Positions 12,248 through 23,355 of a stretch of DNA of 64,000 nt are shown in pieces. Source of the DNA: Hemibagrus wyckioides (lineage: Eukaryota > Chordata > Actinopteri > Siluriformes > Bagridae); the NCBI RefSeq assembly GCF_019097595.1, contig NC_080718.1, positions 26,679,157-26,743,156 on the forward strand. Direction: 5' to 3'. Position 1 is the first letter of the stretch; every line of letters starts with the position of its first letter. The notes below the pieces were generated by a model that saw only the letters and a program-made list of their open reading frames with translations, did not search any database and had not been told where the DNA came from. Made by a program: the position numbers and the translations under genes.

Positions 12248-13021
12248 TGTGTTTGTCCTCCGTCTGGTCTGCAGAAGCAGGTGTTTGTTCATTTGCAGGT
12301 GTCTAAGAGATGGATGGTGTACAAACACCGCTGCACTGACCTCTTTCTCCTGTCTACATGCTAAATATTGACGTGGCATGTATGCGTCCTGACGTGTTTG
12401 TTAAGACTCAAACGCTTGTCCCAGCACGTGTGTGTGTGTGTGTGTGTGTGAGAGAGTGAGTGACAGGGGGCAGGTTTGTCTCCACTGTCCTTCAGATTAA
12501 AGCTGTATAATTGTGTGTTGTAGGCGTGAACTTGCTGATGAGGCAAAACTGATTGGAATAACACTTGCTGAAAACGCTGTAATTGTAATTGCAGGCTTTA
12601 ACCGTGTCCCGGAGGCACTGCGCGATTTACACAACAAAGCCTTAGATTAGAAACAAGCGCAACGCACAAAAAGCGAGATGAACGGAGCTGGAACTGTAGA
12701 GGCGTGAGCGTAGCTGGAACCGGGTGCTGCTCGGCTCGACGCTTTTGCTCTGACTCTGACTCTCTTTAGAGTTTAGTGTTCAGTGGAATTTGTGTATTTG
12801 CAATTCGGTTTCACACAAATGACATTAAGCCATGAAATAATGTTGAGGAATGTTGGACACTTCATGCACTCAACACTCGCAGCTTTGCTTACATAAAAGC
12901 GGAAGAGGGGCGGAGCTACCAGGCGTTGACGCAGGATGAGGAAAAATTTTCAAGATGGTCGACGATTCCGACTGGTGGACGAGACGTCTAACAAATGCCT
13001 TTTAAATTATCTCATGACTTG
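12104..13021. other. Unique sequence with two TG runs
   Basis: TG runs lie at about 12215-12252 and 12427-12450. Between 12570 and 13000 the sequence is GC-balanced with several CpGs and no simple repeats. I recognise no coding exon. Confidence 0.45.
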
Positions 13022-13309
13022 ACACTGATCAGGCATAACATTATGACCACCCGCCTGATATTGTGTTGCCAAAACAGCTCTGACCCGTCAAGGCCTGGAC
13101 TCCACTAGATCCCTGAAGGTGTGCTGTGGGATCTGGCACCAAGATGTTAGCAGCAGATCCTTTAAGTCCAGTAAGTTGTGAGGTGGGGCCTCCATGACAT
13201 AAAAGATACAGGTCTTGGATACTTTCAGGACATAAAGGATACTTTTAATAGATACTGACCACTGCAGACTGAGAACAACCCAAATGATCTGCAGTTTTGG
13301 AGATGCTCT
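13022..13309 (+). mobile_element. Tc1-derived MITE, right end lost
   Basis: The left terminus ACTGATCAGGCATAACATTA, TGACCACC and the following TGGACTCCACTAGATCCCTG are the well-known end of a fish Tc1/mariner family. The internal region is deleted, joining CCTCCATG to ATAGATACTGACCACTGCAG through a short rearranged segment (GGACATAAAGGATACTTT). It stops at GGAGATGCTCTA, where a 46-bp tandem array takes over. A related copy with the same internal deletion sits inverted at 17080-17483. Confidence 0.85.
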
Positions 13310-13847
13310 AACTACATAAACCCAGGATTCTGTTGAACTGGAGTTTATAACCTCTAACTACATAAACCCAGGATTCTGTTTAACTGGAGTTTATAACCTC
13401 TAACTACATAAACCCAGGATTCTGTTGAACTGGAGTTTATAACCTCTAACTACATAAACCCAGGATTCTGTTGAACTGGAGTTTATAACCTCTAACTACA
13501 TAAACCCAGGATTCTGTTGAACTGGAGTTTATAACCTCTAACTACATAAACCCAGGATTCTGTTGAACTGGAGTTTATAACCTCTAACTACATAAACCCA
13601 GGATTCTGTTGAACTGGAGTTTATAACCTCTAACTACATAAACCCAGGATTCTGTTGAACTGGAGTTTATAACCTCTAACTACATAAACCCAGGATTCTG
13701 TTGAACTGGAGTTTATAACCTCTAACTACATAAACCCAGGATTCTGTTGAACTGGAGTTTATAACCTCTAACTACATAAACCCAGGATTCTGTTGAACTG
13801 GAGTTTATAACCTCTAACTACATAAACCCAGGATTCTGTTTAATTGG
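13306..13847 (+). repeat. 46-bp minisatellite, 12 copies (array 1)
   Basis: Unit landmarks are CTCTAACTACATAAACCCAG, GATTCTGTTGAACTGG and AGTTTATAAC. Twelve copies are nearly identical; copies 2 and 12 have CTGTTTAA instead of CTGTTGAA. The same unit recurs at 21557-21942. Confidence 0.97.
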
Positions 13848-14281
13848 AAACTCCGGCTGCTGCAGCAGGTGAGGTTCAGGCTCCCGGGTTTCTCTACTCT
13901 TCCTCCCTCGACTTTATATAATAAGATTCCTCATCAGCTCATTACATCTGCAAATATCCCTGTTGGATATATTTTTCTAATCAGCCATGGAGGATTTTTT
14001 TTTTTCACGCTTATTTTCAGTTCTTCACTGGAATGGGAAAACTTTAACGGAACGTCACGAGGAAGGAACCGTGAGCCGAACTCGCCGCCGTCTGGGTCAC
14101 AGGAAGATTGCGAGGTTATAAAATGGAGGAGAAATAAAATGGGTGCAAATGGATGATAGAGAGGCAGAATCTGTGATCGGTAATCAGTGTTAAAAGTCTG
14201 TTTATGGTCTGAGGATTAAATCTGGTGTTAAAGAGGACACTGAAATTAGAAATCCTGATGGTCTGGAGAAAGCAAATGAAA
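13848..14281. other. Unique sequence, no gene recognised
   Basis: Contains a T-run near 13994-14004. No motif is recognised. Confidence 0.45.
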
Positions 14282-14370
14282 ACCCTGTGCTCTGACCCCG
14301 TCCCCACAAGGAAGGGATATGCGAAGAATTTCATTGTGCAGTAATGTATGTGACGAATAAAGACAACTTA
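14282..14370 (+). mobile_element. 3' end of a tRNA-SINE/L2-tail retroposon
   Basis: The order CCCTGTGCTCTGACCCC, GGGATATGCGAAGAATTTCA, TTGTGCAGTAATGTATGTGA and AATAAAG is the same tail seen, in reverse, at 23107-23190, where it is attached to a tRNA-like head. Only the 3' part is present. Confidence 0.7.
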
Positions 14371-15819
14371 ACTGGTGTTGTTTTTTTCCCAGCACACTGG
14401 TGCTCCATTACATCGACAGAACAGAAACGGACATTTTCAATCGGTATAAAGAACTGAATGATGTTCGGGCTGTGAGTCTGATCTAAAATGAGTCTGTTGG
14501 CTTTCAGTGTGTGTTCGACGTGTGTTTTTCCCTCTGTTGGAGAACCTTACACAGAGTTTTACTGGTTGAAGGTCACATTTGAGCTGCTTTTTAGATGAAC
14601 ATGCACTTGGAGAACATCTCAGAGAGCAGAAATGGGTTTGATATCAACATTTACTTAGAAGATGCAAACATTTGTGTGGGAAAAATAAGCGTTTTTGGGA
14701 ACTTTTCTATGAATATATTGCCTCTAGTAGGTTAGGGAGAAACAAAAATCCTTCTGAAACGCTACAAATTCCTGAGTGTCTACTTTCATATGAGCCTCAT
14801 ATTAACCTCCACTGTGGAGTGGAACATGACAGACATCCGATGCTGAACATGGACACAAGAAAACAGGAGCAAAGTCCAGTTTTTGGCGTCTAAGAAAGAG
14901 AGTTAAACAAAACGTGATAAACAGATGAAGAAAAGAAAAAGCTTGTCTGCCAGGGAAGTAAATATAAATCTCCACAGCCTTGGAATGCGTCCAGCCTTGC
15001 TGCACTAAATTAAATAAATTGCTTTCAATTTACAATTTCTAGAACATCACTGTGTTGCTTCTTATCATATCCAGGCTACTAACCACAGCCAGAAAAGAAA
15101 GACTACAACACCTCACATCTCATTCCTTATGTCTGAACACAATAATCTAGACTGTCCTAGAGAGATGACAAACTTTATTAAAACATGGAATCTTCACGAA
15201 CGCACAGAACCCCGGCACGTTCACACGGATCCAGGATGAATAAAAGATGATCCCTCGCCTTTGGCATGGTCTGGAATGATGGAGTATTAAAGGATTTCGT
15301 TTTTGGAAACTGCAGAAGGTGGAAGTGCAAAGCTTCGCCTCATGCCAGCCTCGACATGACACCGCTCGCTGTCAGGCAGAAGAACCTTGTTTTCAAAGAA
15401 GCTGTGAGAGGAAAAGCTAAATAAAATATGATCACCCTCTTCGCTGGCCTTGCTCCCCTGATTGTCTCCAGTGGCGGAGCTAAAAGGCAGTCATCTTTTA
15501 AAGATATTATATGTTCCAGGACTTTCAGTGCTCTGCTCATAACCAGGCTGAGGGTCACACCTCCATTGCGCACTATAAAAGCAACTGAAAGAGACATAAA
15601 TTATGAATAAAAGAGAGCTAGAAAAAGGAATTGGAAATTGTTGTTTCATATATATGCACAAAGAGGATGTGTGAAAGCTTCAGGTCAAACCCTTTCCCTT
15701 CATAATTTAAAGATTTTTGCAGTACAAGTTTCCACTAATACTGAAGGGAAAATTCTAAATTAAAGATTCTTCAACCTGACCGAGGACCACACAAAAACTG
15801 ACCAATTACCACTCATAAC
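14371..15819. other. Unique sequence, no gene recognised
   Basis: About 1.4 kb of ordinary composition. Several frames of 60-85 codons occur on both strands around 15147-15610, but overlapping frames on both strands without known motifs argue against a gene. No RNA gene is recognised. Confidence 0.4.
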
Positions 15820-15847
15820 ATATCCTTAACTTTTTGTGAGTTGTGTA
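15820..15847 (-). mobile_element. Orphan Tc1 terminal inverted repeat
   Basis: ATATCCTTAACTTTTTGTGA followed by GTTGTGTA is the reverse complement of the outer end of the Tc1 element at 7091 (CACTACTCACAAAAAGTTAA). A TA follows the end. I see no matching opposite end or transposase nearby, so it is a residual terminus. Confidence 0.7.
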
Positions 15848-17079
15848 TTATTTAAAATATATTATTATTAATGTATTATAATATTATATTTAAATCTTAT
15901 TTATTTAGTATTAAAATCATGGCGTTTTCTCACTCCTTGGATATTTATACTTTATTTTGATGATTTAATCATTTAAATAATAAACTTCATAGATTTTCAT
16001 ATCTGGGTTTGAAAAAAACAAAAATGTAATAAACACTCATTTTGAGTATCTAGTGTGTAATGTGTGTTATCAGCTCTATGTGTCTGGCTCAGGCTGCGAA
16101 CGTGTGTCACGTGAGTGTGTGAAAGCTGTAGAGCATATGATTCACTAAAAGGTCGTGACTGTAAACTTCACTATGTTTGCCTTCGTATTAGCATCAGTGG
16201 AAATATTTCAAACACTTAACTGAGGAAATGGAAATATAAAAAAAAAGCCGGATTTTCTCTCTCCCATGTCCAGCACTGCAGTTTGTTCCAATCTGCTTGT
16301 ATTAAAGTCTTGCTGCAGGCTGAACCGAACATCCATCGGTCCCCGCGTCGATCGCCGGAACGTCCAAATGAATTATTAATCAGAGCAACGCCGCAGGCTT
16401 GGAGATACGGAGATCCCGTGATGGAGTGTGTCGATCATCGGGTCTGGGGAATATACCACGATATTCTGGCTTTGAAAAGATTTTGTTATAAACCATATAA
16501 CCATTACATAAGTTTATAACCATAGATTTATGAAACATTTCATCCTGCTTTAAGACGCCGGAGATCTCCGAGGTGAAGGTTTGACTGACAGGATGAGCTG
16601 GTAAAGCCCCCCACAACCCCCACCCTCCATCTATCTGAATCCTGGTGAATCCTGACAAGCTTCCTCGGCTTCGGTTTAAAGAACGTTCCGTTTGCTTCAC
16701 TGGTTCTCGGTGTTTGGTTTAGAGAAGTGAGGAGCTCCTCTTACGCTTTATTCATTTACTTAACATGTTCGAAAACAGAGTGCTGCAGGAACGAGTCCTA
16801 AAACTGCAACCATCGACATCCTGGCTTTTTTTAAATGGGTTTTTGGTGAAATGCCTGAAATCAGGCCCGTGTTTAACTGAAGCTTAAGATATTTTTCACA
16901 TTAAAAAAAACCCACATTTGTCATGTTTTAAGTTTTGAAAAAGACGGTTATGACGGGAACAAGTGGCTAAACAAGACAACAGAGGACGTCAGGGACGTTA
17001 AACGTCATCACACCGAACAGGAAACTCAACTACTACAGGATCTACTCAGGCTGTGTTATGTAGCTCTGTGTTGCTATAA
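15848..17079. other. Unique sequence, no gene recognised
   Basis: AT-rich to about 16060, then mixed. Frames at 16283-16700 overlap on both strands and lack known motifs. Confidence 0.4.
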
Positions 17080-17483
17080 GACTGATGATCTCCTCATCGT
17101 GGCACCTGTTAGTGGGTGGGATATATTAAGCAGCAAGTGAACATTTTGTCCTCAAAGTTGATGTGTTAGAAGCAGGAAAAATGGACAAGCGTAAGGATTT
17201 GAGCGAGTTTGACCATAAGGGCCAAATTGCATCTCCAAAACTGCAGCTCTTGAGGGGTGTTCCCGGTCTGCAGTGGTCAGTATCTATCAAAAGTATCCTT
17301 TAAGTCCTGCAAGTATCCCCATGGACCTTGCATCTCATCTCGCAACTTAGAGGACTTAAAGGATCTGCTGCCATGGTACCAGATACCACAGCACACCTTC
17401 AGGGATCTAGTGGAGTCCATGCCTCAAAGGGGGACCAACACAATATTAGATAGGTGGTCGTAATGTTATGGCTGATCAGTGTA
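17080..17483 (-). mobile_element. Tc1-derived MITE, same subfamily as 13022
   Basis: Read on the minus strand it starts at the TACACTGATCAGCCATAACA end (17483) and carries TGGACTCCACTAGATCCCTG, the internal deletion junction GGACTTAAAGGATACTTTTG, then the far end of the parent including the start of the transposase reading frame (MDKRKDLSEFDHKGQIA, read on the plus strand at 17182-17232) and the subterminal ACATCAACTTTGAGGAC. The outermost left inverted repeat is gone. No functional transposase remains. Confidence 0.85.
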
Positions 17484-18425
17484 TGGTTGAAATGTCAATA
17501 AAAGCTTCTTGACTTGACTTGAGCAGCCTCGTTGTGTTTCTACTAATAACAGATTCATCCAGTAAAAGAGCAGAAGAGCCGAGTGGAGCTGATCAGGAGA
17601 GATGATTTTAAATCAAGAGGGTAAGAGATGAAGTTCAGTGGTGGTGGTGAGGAAGTCATGTTTTTAAGCTTCAAAATTCATAAAAAAGTTGTGATCTGTG
17701 AAGATTAACGTTAGTAATAATAATAATAATAATAATAATTAATCAATTCTCATTTAAATGTAAAATACTGTCAATTATTTATCATGGTTTGATTTGAATA
17801 AAATGAATAAATAAATTAATAAAAAAAATCAAATAAATAAATAATGAAATAAATAAATACCTTATAGATAAAAATAAATAAATAATCCCTAAATAATAAA
17901 CTCTGTTGTAAACATCAAAAAAGAGCGACATTTTGCATTTAATTATTTAAATTTGTGTTTTTTTTTCAAATACATAAAACAGCCAAGTCCATTCTTACAC
18001 ACTGAATTTAGAATAATAAATAATTCCAGCTGTTGGTTTTGGGATTTGTGTGCAGGGCAATTATTCATATTTTCTTGTGTGTGTGTGTGTGTGTGTGTAT
18101 GTGTGTGTGTTCATTCAGAGCTGCAACACTGCTTGCACACGCTGTGGTGTCTGTTCTTGCCATTTTTTTTCCGTCATTTGTGTCCAATTTTTAATAAACA
18201 TGAACCTAAAATGAGCAAGTGGTTATTCAGAGAAATGTCAGTTTCATAAAACGGACACTCGTGGCTAGTTCTATGTATTGAGAAAAATAATCGCCTGTGG
18301 TGTGTCTTTGCTGAATATTGATTTTTCTTTTTAAAAAAATAAAGAAATAAATGGTGAAGAACTGGTAGCCTCCAACAGAAAGAGACAGAAAGTTCTGAAG
18401 GAACTGATAATACCAGCAAGAGCTC
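17484..18425. other. AT-rich sequence with simple repeats
   Basis: TAA run at about 17714-17740, AAAT-rich sequence at 17790-17890 and TG run at 18077-18110. No gene is seen. Confidence 0.5.
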
Positions 18426-19045
18426 AAAACACCTGTGAGAGTTAAAAAAACCTGCGAGAGTTCAAAATAGCAGTGAGGGTTTTTTTTTTTAAACACCTGC
18501 GAGATTTTAAAACTCCTGCAAGCAATCCAAAACACCTACAAGACTGTGAAACACCTACAAGAGTACAATACACCAGCAGTTCAAAACACTTGTGAGATTT
18601 TAAAACACCTGCGAGAGCTCCAAAACAACTGCAAGAGTTCCAAAACACCTGCAAGAGTTCCAAAACACCTGCGAGAGCTCCAAAACACCTGCAAGAGTTC
18701 CAAAACACCTGCAAGAGTTCCAAAACACCTGCAAGAGTTCCAAAACACCTGCAAGAGTTCCAAAACACCTGCGAGAGCTCCAAAACACCTGCAAGAGCTC
18801 CAAAACACCTGCAAGAGTTCCAAAACACCTGCGAGAGTTCCAAAACACCTGCGAGAGCTCCAAAACACCTGCAAGAGTTCCAAAACACCTGCGAGAGCTC
18901 CAAAACACCTGCGAGAGCTCCAAAACACCTGCGAGAGCTCCAAAACACCTGCGAGAGCTCCAAAACACCTGCGAGAGTTCCAAAACACCTGCGAGAGCTC
19001 CAAAACACCTGCAAGAGTTCCAAAACACCTGCGAGAGTTCAAAAC
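18426..19045 (+). repeat. 20-bp minisatellite, about 30 copies
   Basis: The unit is CAAAACACCTGCGAGAGCTC, with G/A and C/T variants (GCAAGAGTTC). It is degenerate at 18426-18600 and regular with 22 in-register units from about 18601 to 19042. Because 20 is not a multiple of three, several frames on both strands stay open over 430-600 bases with a 20-residue periodic peptide. This is a repeat effect, not evidence of a protein. Confidence 0.96.
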
Positions 19046-19208
19046 CCCTGATTCTTATGTTTACTGGATCATTCCTATTTTATTAGCTCCTTTGGTGTAT
19101 TTTTTGCGTGATGTTTTTTGTGAAGCACATTCACACAGATTATGATGTCATATAATCGGAGAAAACATCAGTGGGCATCATGGCAACATAATGTTGTGTA
19201 CAGAGAAG

Positions 19209-19211
<3 letters not shown>
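19046..19211. other. Short unique spacer
   Basis: T-rich sequence between the 20-bp minisatellite and the GA tract. Nothing is recognised. Confidence 0.5.
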
Positions 19212-19276
<65 letters not shown>

Positions 19277-19373
19277 AGAGGAGAGAGACACAGAGAGAGA
19301 GAGAGCAGGAGAAACAGAGAGAGAGAGAGAGAGAGAGGACAGAGGAGAGAGACACAGAGAGAGAGAGCAGGAG

Positions 19374-19414
<41 letters not shown>

Positions 19415-19901
19415 AGGAGAAACAGAGAGAGAGCAGAGGAGAGAGACACAGAGGGAGAGAGAGAGCGCGAGAGAGTGTGAAAGAGAGACAGACACAGAGA
19501 GAGAGAGAGAGAGCGAGAGAGTATGAAAGAGAGAGAGAGAGAGAGCGCGAGAGAGAGAGAGCGCGAGAGAGTGTGAAAGAGAGACACAGAGAGAGAGACA
19601 GACACAGAGAGAGAGAGAGAGAGTGTGAAAGAGAGACAGAGAGAGAGACAGACAGAGAGAGAGAGCGAGAGAGAGAGAGAGAGAGAGAGAGAGTGTGAAA
19701 GAGAGACAGAGAGAGACAGAGAGAGAGACAGAGAGTGTGAAAGAGACAGAGAGAGAGACAGACACAGAGAGAGAGAGCGAGAGAGAGAGAGAGAGAGCAC
19801 GAGAGAGTGTGAAAGAGAGACATAGAGAGAGAGACAGACACAGAGAGAGAGAGAGAGAGACAGACACAGAGAGAGAGACAGACACAATGAGAGAGAGAGA
19901 G

Positions 19902-19932
<31 letters not shown>
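19212..19932. repeat. (GA)n tract ending in (GT)n
   Basis: About 690 bases of GA with interspersed CACAGA, GACAGA and GTGTGAAA words, followed by GT at 19904-19932. All long Arg/Glu or Ser/Leu frames here are artefacts. Confidence 0.96.
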
Positions 19933-20077
19933 TGGATTGGATTTGTCACAGGACTGTTTAAGGAAGGCTAATTCAGACAGATGATGAGGTGGATTTATGT
20001 CGGTCAGATTAGCATCGCCTGTCTGCTCTCTGACACGTTCCAACCACAATTACACAATTACACCGGCAGCCAGGAAA
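19933..20077. other. Unique sequence
   Basis: Mixed-composition sequence adjoining the candidate conserved island that follows. Confidence 0.4.
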
Positions 20078-20395
20078 CGTGTGAAAAAGAAGTGGAGGAA
20101 GGATATAATTAGCAAAGGTCAATGAAACGTCTTATCGCGCTACCTCCTCTGAGACAAACGGAGCCTGAGCAGACAACAATGGCGAGACGATTTATGTTCA
20201 GCAGGTACACCAAAGTGTGATGTGTTTACGCCCACGCTGTCGGATTCCTGAGAATTGCCTCGTTAAGAGGTCGGGAAGGTAGGGAGGAAATAATTAAGTG
20301 CGCCGATTAGCCGAGCCGTTTCGGCTGCAGCGATCAGCAAACACAATCAACTCTGTGTTCGATCTGTCGAAGGGGAAGACGGGGACATGAGGAAA
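20078..20395. promoter_or_regulatory. Candidate conserved noncoding element
   Basis: A repeat-free island with balanced composition, unlike its neighbours. It holds GGATATAATTAGCAAAGGTC, ACAACAATGG (SOX-like), AATAATTAAG (homeodomain-like) and CGATTAGC. No open frame explains it. Conservation is not shown by the sequence alone. Confidence 0.3.
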
Positions 20396-21556
20396 TATTT
20401 TCATCCTTATGGACGTGGTCCATTTTAGCATGGCTCCGCCCCTTATATATGCCAATTCACTCATGAGGATGAAAATGATGTACGTTGTAAGCTGTAGCCG
20501 TCACCCCTCACACCTCAACCCAGTCGAGTAGCAATGCAGCGACATGTTAGACAGCATCACCACAACACAACGGACAGAGGGGAAGCTTCTGGAAAAGCCA
20601 TGCTGGTCGCTCCTGTAAAGTTCCTGAGACGTGTAGGATGCACACTGATTACACCCTCACACTGCGGAGCCCAGCAGCTGTTACACAAGCACCTCCTGAC
20701 GATATGTTCGGCCGACATGTTGCTTCTCTATTTCTTTTCTGCTCTCCATCTTCTCTTTATGTTTCCTCTGGCTGAACTGATCCCGTTACGTCTGACTGCA
20801 GGCGCGCTGTCGCTGAAACGAACTCAGCCGAATACGAGAAAGGAAGATTCACCTTGTTGAGGATTCGTACAGCCGCTTTCTAAACATGGAACATTACAAA
20901 AATATTGCTGAAATTACCTTGTAAGGGGCGGGGGTTGTTGCTGTAGGAGCAGGGTTATGAAGCAGGTCTTTTCCCCCGGGGTTCTGACTCAGAGTCAGCA
21001 GTGTTAACCCCACATGGCGGTGCCGAACGTGTTCAGTGTGAAACCATGCGCTGTTAATGTTACAGCAAAAGATCAGAAACCCAATCAGAAACTGAGCAGC
21101 GCCTCTGTGCCTCATATCAGGTGAAAACCAGGAGGTAGAGATGCTTAACAAAAACGCCTCGGTAGATAGAGTCAGGAGGCAAAACGCCCGACATCACGGA
21201 AGTGCGCTCTGGAGCGAGGGGGAAATACGTCACGCTGAAACATTAGAGGAAGTCGAAGATATCGAGGAACGAATGTCTGGTTGACTAGATGAGAAACTTA
21301 CAGAGAGCAAAAAAAGATGCTCGAGTGCAGAAACACAGACCTGAACCTTTTTCCTCACTGATTAAAGTGAAAGTGTGAGACGAGTCGTTATTTAAAGCGA
21401 GCGCTGGATTTCTCCAATCAGGAGTGTTGATGGTGAATATGTAAATAAGCAGAAGGTTGCAGCAGGGGTTAGGAATGTAGAGTGTGGAACAAGGGCAGAT
21501 TCTGAAGAGCCAGGATTCAGTGTTAACCCCAGGGGAAAGGAGGAGCAGTGTGAAAC
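20396..21556. other. Unique or old dispersed-repeat sequence
   Basis: GC-balanced sequence with scattered CpGs. The words GTGTTAACCCCA and CAGTGTGAAACC occur both near 21001-21045 and near 21520-21556, so part of it is probably an old dispersed element of unidentified family. The 108-codon frame at 20534-20860 has no recognised domain. Confidence 0.4.
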
Positions 21557-21942
21557 CTCCAACTACATAAACCCAGGATTCTGTTTAACTGGAGTTTATA
21601 ACCTCTAACTACATAAACCCAGGATTCTGTTTAACTGGAGTTTATAACCTCTAACTACATAAACCCAGGATTCTGTTGAACTGGAGTTTATAACCTCTAA
21701 CTACATAAACCCAGGATTCTGTTGAACTGGAGTTTATAACCTCTAACTACATAAACCCAGGATTCTGTTGAACTGGAGTTTATAACCTCTAACTACATAA
21801 ACCCAGGATTCTGTTTAACTGGAGTTTATAACCTCTAACTACATAAACCCAGGATTCTGTTTAACTGGAGTTTATAACCTCTAACTACATAAACCCAGGA
21901 TTCTGTTTAACTGGAGTTTATAACCTCTAACTACATAAACCC
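21557..21942 (+). repeat. 46-bp minisatellite, 8 copies plus partial (array 2)
   Basis: Same unit as 13306-13847. Both CTGTTTAA and CTGTTGAA variants are present (T, T, G, G, G, T, T, T in order). The array starts after GTGTGAAACCTC and ends in ACATAAACCCTGAAGC. Confidence 0.97.
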
Positions 21943-22429
21943 TGAAGCTGAAGTGAAAACACTACACTATGTCTACACACGTGAGCGACGGCGCGGCACT
22001 GGAACAGTCTGATCTGCTTATATAGCCGTAGAAGAGAAGCAAAGCTGGTCTCTGGAGTTCATCCAATCGGGCTCTCTCCATCAAACCAGCAAGGACGAAG
22101 AGGGACACAAACGCTGACTTGCTGGCCTCCAGCCAAATCCTGTATTATCATTGAGGAGGATATACTCACTCACACACACTTACAAACATACTAATGAAGC
22201 ACACACACACACACACACACACACCCTCCTACCCTGTTATATTCCAGGACTTAAAATTAATACTAGCTCTAAATTACACTTAACACAGATTTGTTAAAAA
22301 GTACATTATGCAAAAGTGAACTTTTTATCTGTTTGAAATCCTACTCTCTCTCTCTCTCTCTCTCACTCTCACTCTCTCTCTCTCACACACACACACACCT
22401 CTTAGAAGCATCCTCCAAAAGGGTCCTGC
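21943..22429. other. Unique sequence with CA and CT runs
   Basis: CA run at 22199-22224 and CT/CA run at about 22343-22398. No gene is seen. Confidence 0.5.
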
Positions 22430-22640
22430 TTCTTATCGTTTGAGTGCGTTACTGCATTATTCATAAATGTCTAGGAAACACGTCTCAGGAGATGTTTACA
22501 CTGAAAGTCATGCCTATATAATCTTCAGAGATTGTTTCCATAAACCGTTCTGCAGCCTCTTCTCCATGTTTATCAATATTCATTAGCTGACTAATAGCTT
22601 CCTCTGCTAATGGGGAAGCTTTTTGCATGTCGGTACAAGC
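22430..22640. promoter_or_regulatory. Candidate conserved noncoding element
   Basis: A repeat-free island with TTATTCATAAATG, TATCAATATTCATTAGCTGA and TCTGCTAATGGGG. The density of ATTA/TAAT cores resembles developmental enhancers of vertebrates. This is a reading of composition only. Confidence 0.3.
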
Positions 22641-23106
22641 CGACGTCTTTTATTCGTGCTCTTTCTAAAGGGAAACGTATAACGTCCCTGTTTTTTGGTC
22701 AGATAAATACACAATAGGGCCAAAAGTATAAAAAATAGGGCCCCCCCCCCCATTATTGCGTTCGGGTGTTTCAGCCACGCCCTGTGCCAACAGGTGCATA
22801 AGAACAAGCACCTAGCCATGTGATCTCTATAGATGCACTTCAGTCAAGTCAGTAGATCTAACGACTGTAAGTGCAACGATTATAATATGAAATAGAAGCA
22901 TCTAGGAGCAAGAACAACTCAGCCATGAAGCAGAAGACAGCGCAAAACTGAAGGCAACTGAGATTCAGTTATCCTCTAGTACAGAGTTACAAACTTCCAG
23001 TAGAAGCACCATCAGTAGAAGAACTGAGCTTCGAGAAGTAGAAGAAAAAGACGAAGAAAAGGAAGACGGAGAAGATGAAGAAAATGAAGACGATGAAGAC
23101 GAAGAA
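22641..23106. other. Unique sequence ending in a GAA-rich tract
   Basis: A C11 run lies at 22741-22751. The GAAGAAAA/GACGAAGA tract at about 23037-23106 directly adjoins the 3' tail of a minus-strand SINE and is probably the expanded tail of that insertion. Confidence 0.5.
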
Positions 23107-23332
23107 GCCTTTATCTATCACATATACATTACAGCACAATGAACATTTCTTCTTCACATATCCCAACCATAGAAGTTGGGGTCAGAGCACAGGGTCAGCT
23201 ATGATACAGCACCCCTGGAGCAGAGAGGGTTAAGGGCCTTGCTCAAGGGCACAACAGGGGCAGTTTGGCAGTGCTGGGGCTTGAACCCTGATCAACAACA
23301 CAGAGCCTTAAACACTTGAGCCTCCACTGCCC
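23107..23332 (-). mobile_element. tRNA-derived SINE, nearly complete
   Basis: On the minus strand it begins GGGCAGTGGAGGCTCAAG (weak A box), reaches the B-box-like GGGTTCAAGCCCC, then CAGCACTGCCAAACTGCC, TGAGCAAGGCCCTTAACC, CTCTGCTCCAGGGGTGCTGT, a CTCTGACCCC block and the tail GGGATATGTGAAGAAG, ATTGTGCTGTAATGTATATG, ATAAAG. This tRNA head, body and LINE-like tail order is typical of fish SINEs. It was probably mobilised by an L2-type LINE (inference from the tail). Confidence 0.85.
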
Positions 23333-23355
23333 AAAAAAGGGTTTCATCAGTTTGT

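Noticed and set aside
18442..19145. Frames of 190-200 codons on both strands with a 20-residue repeat
   Set aside because: The 20-bp unit has no stop codon in several frames, so openness is automatic. Both strands are open over the same stretch.
20534..20860. 108-codon frame with a hydrophobic middle as a small membrane protein
   Set aside because: No recognised family, no supporting splice or start context, and one of many chance frames of this length in 64 kb.
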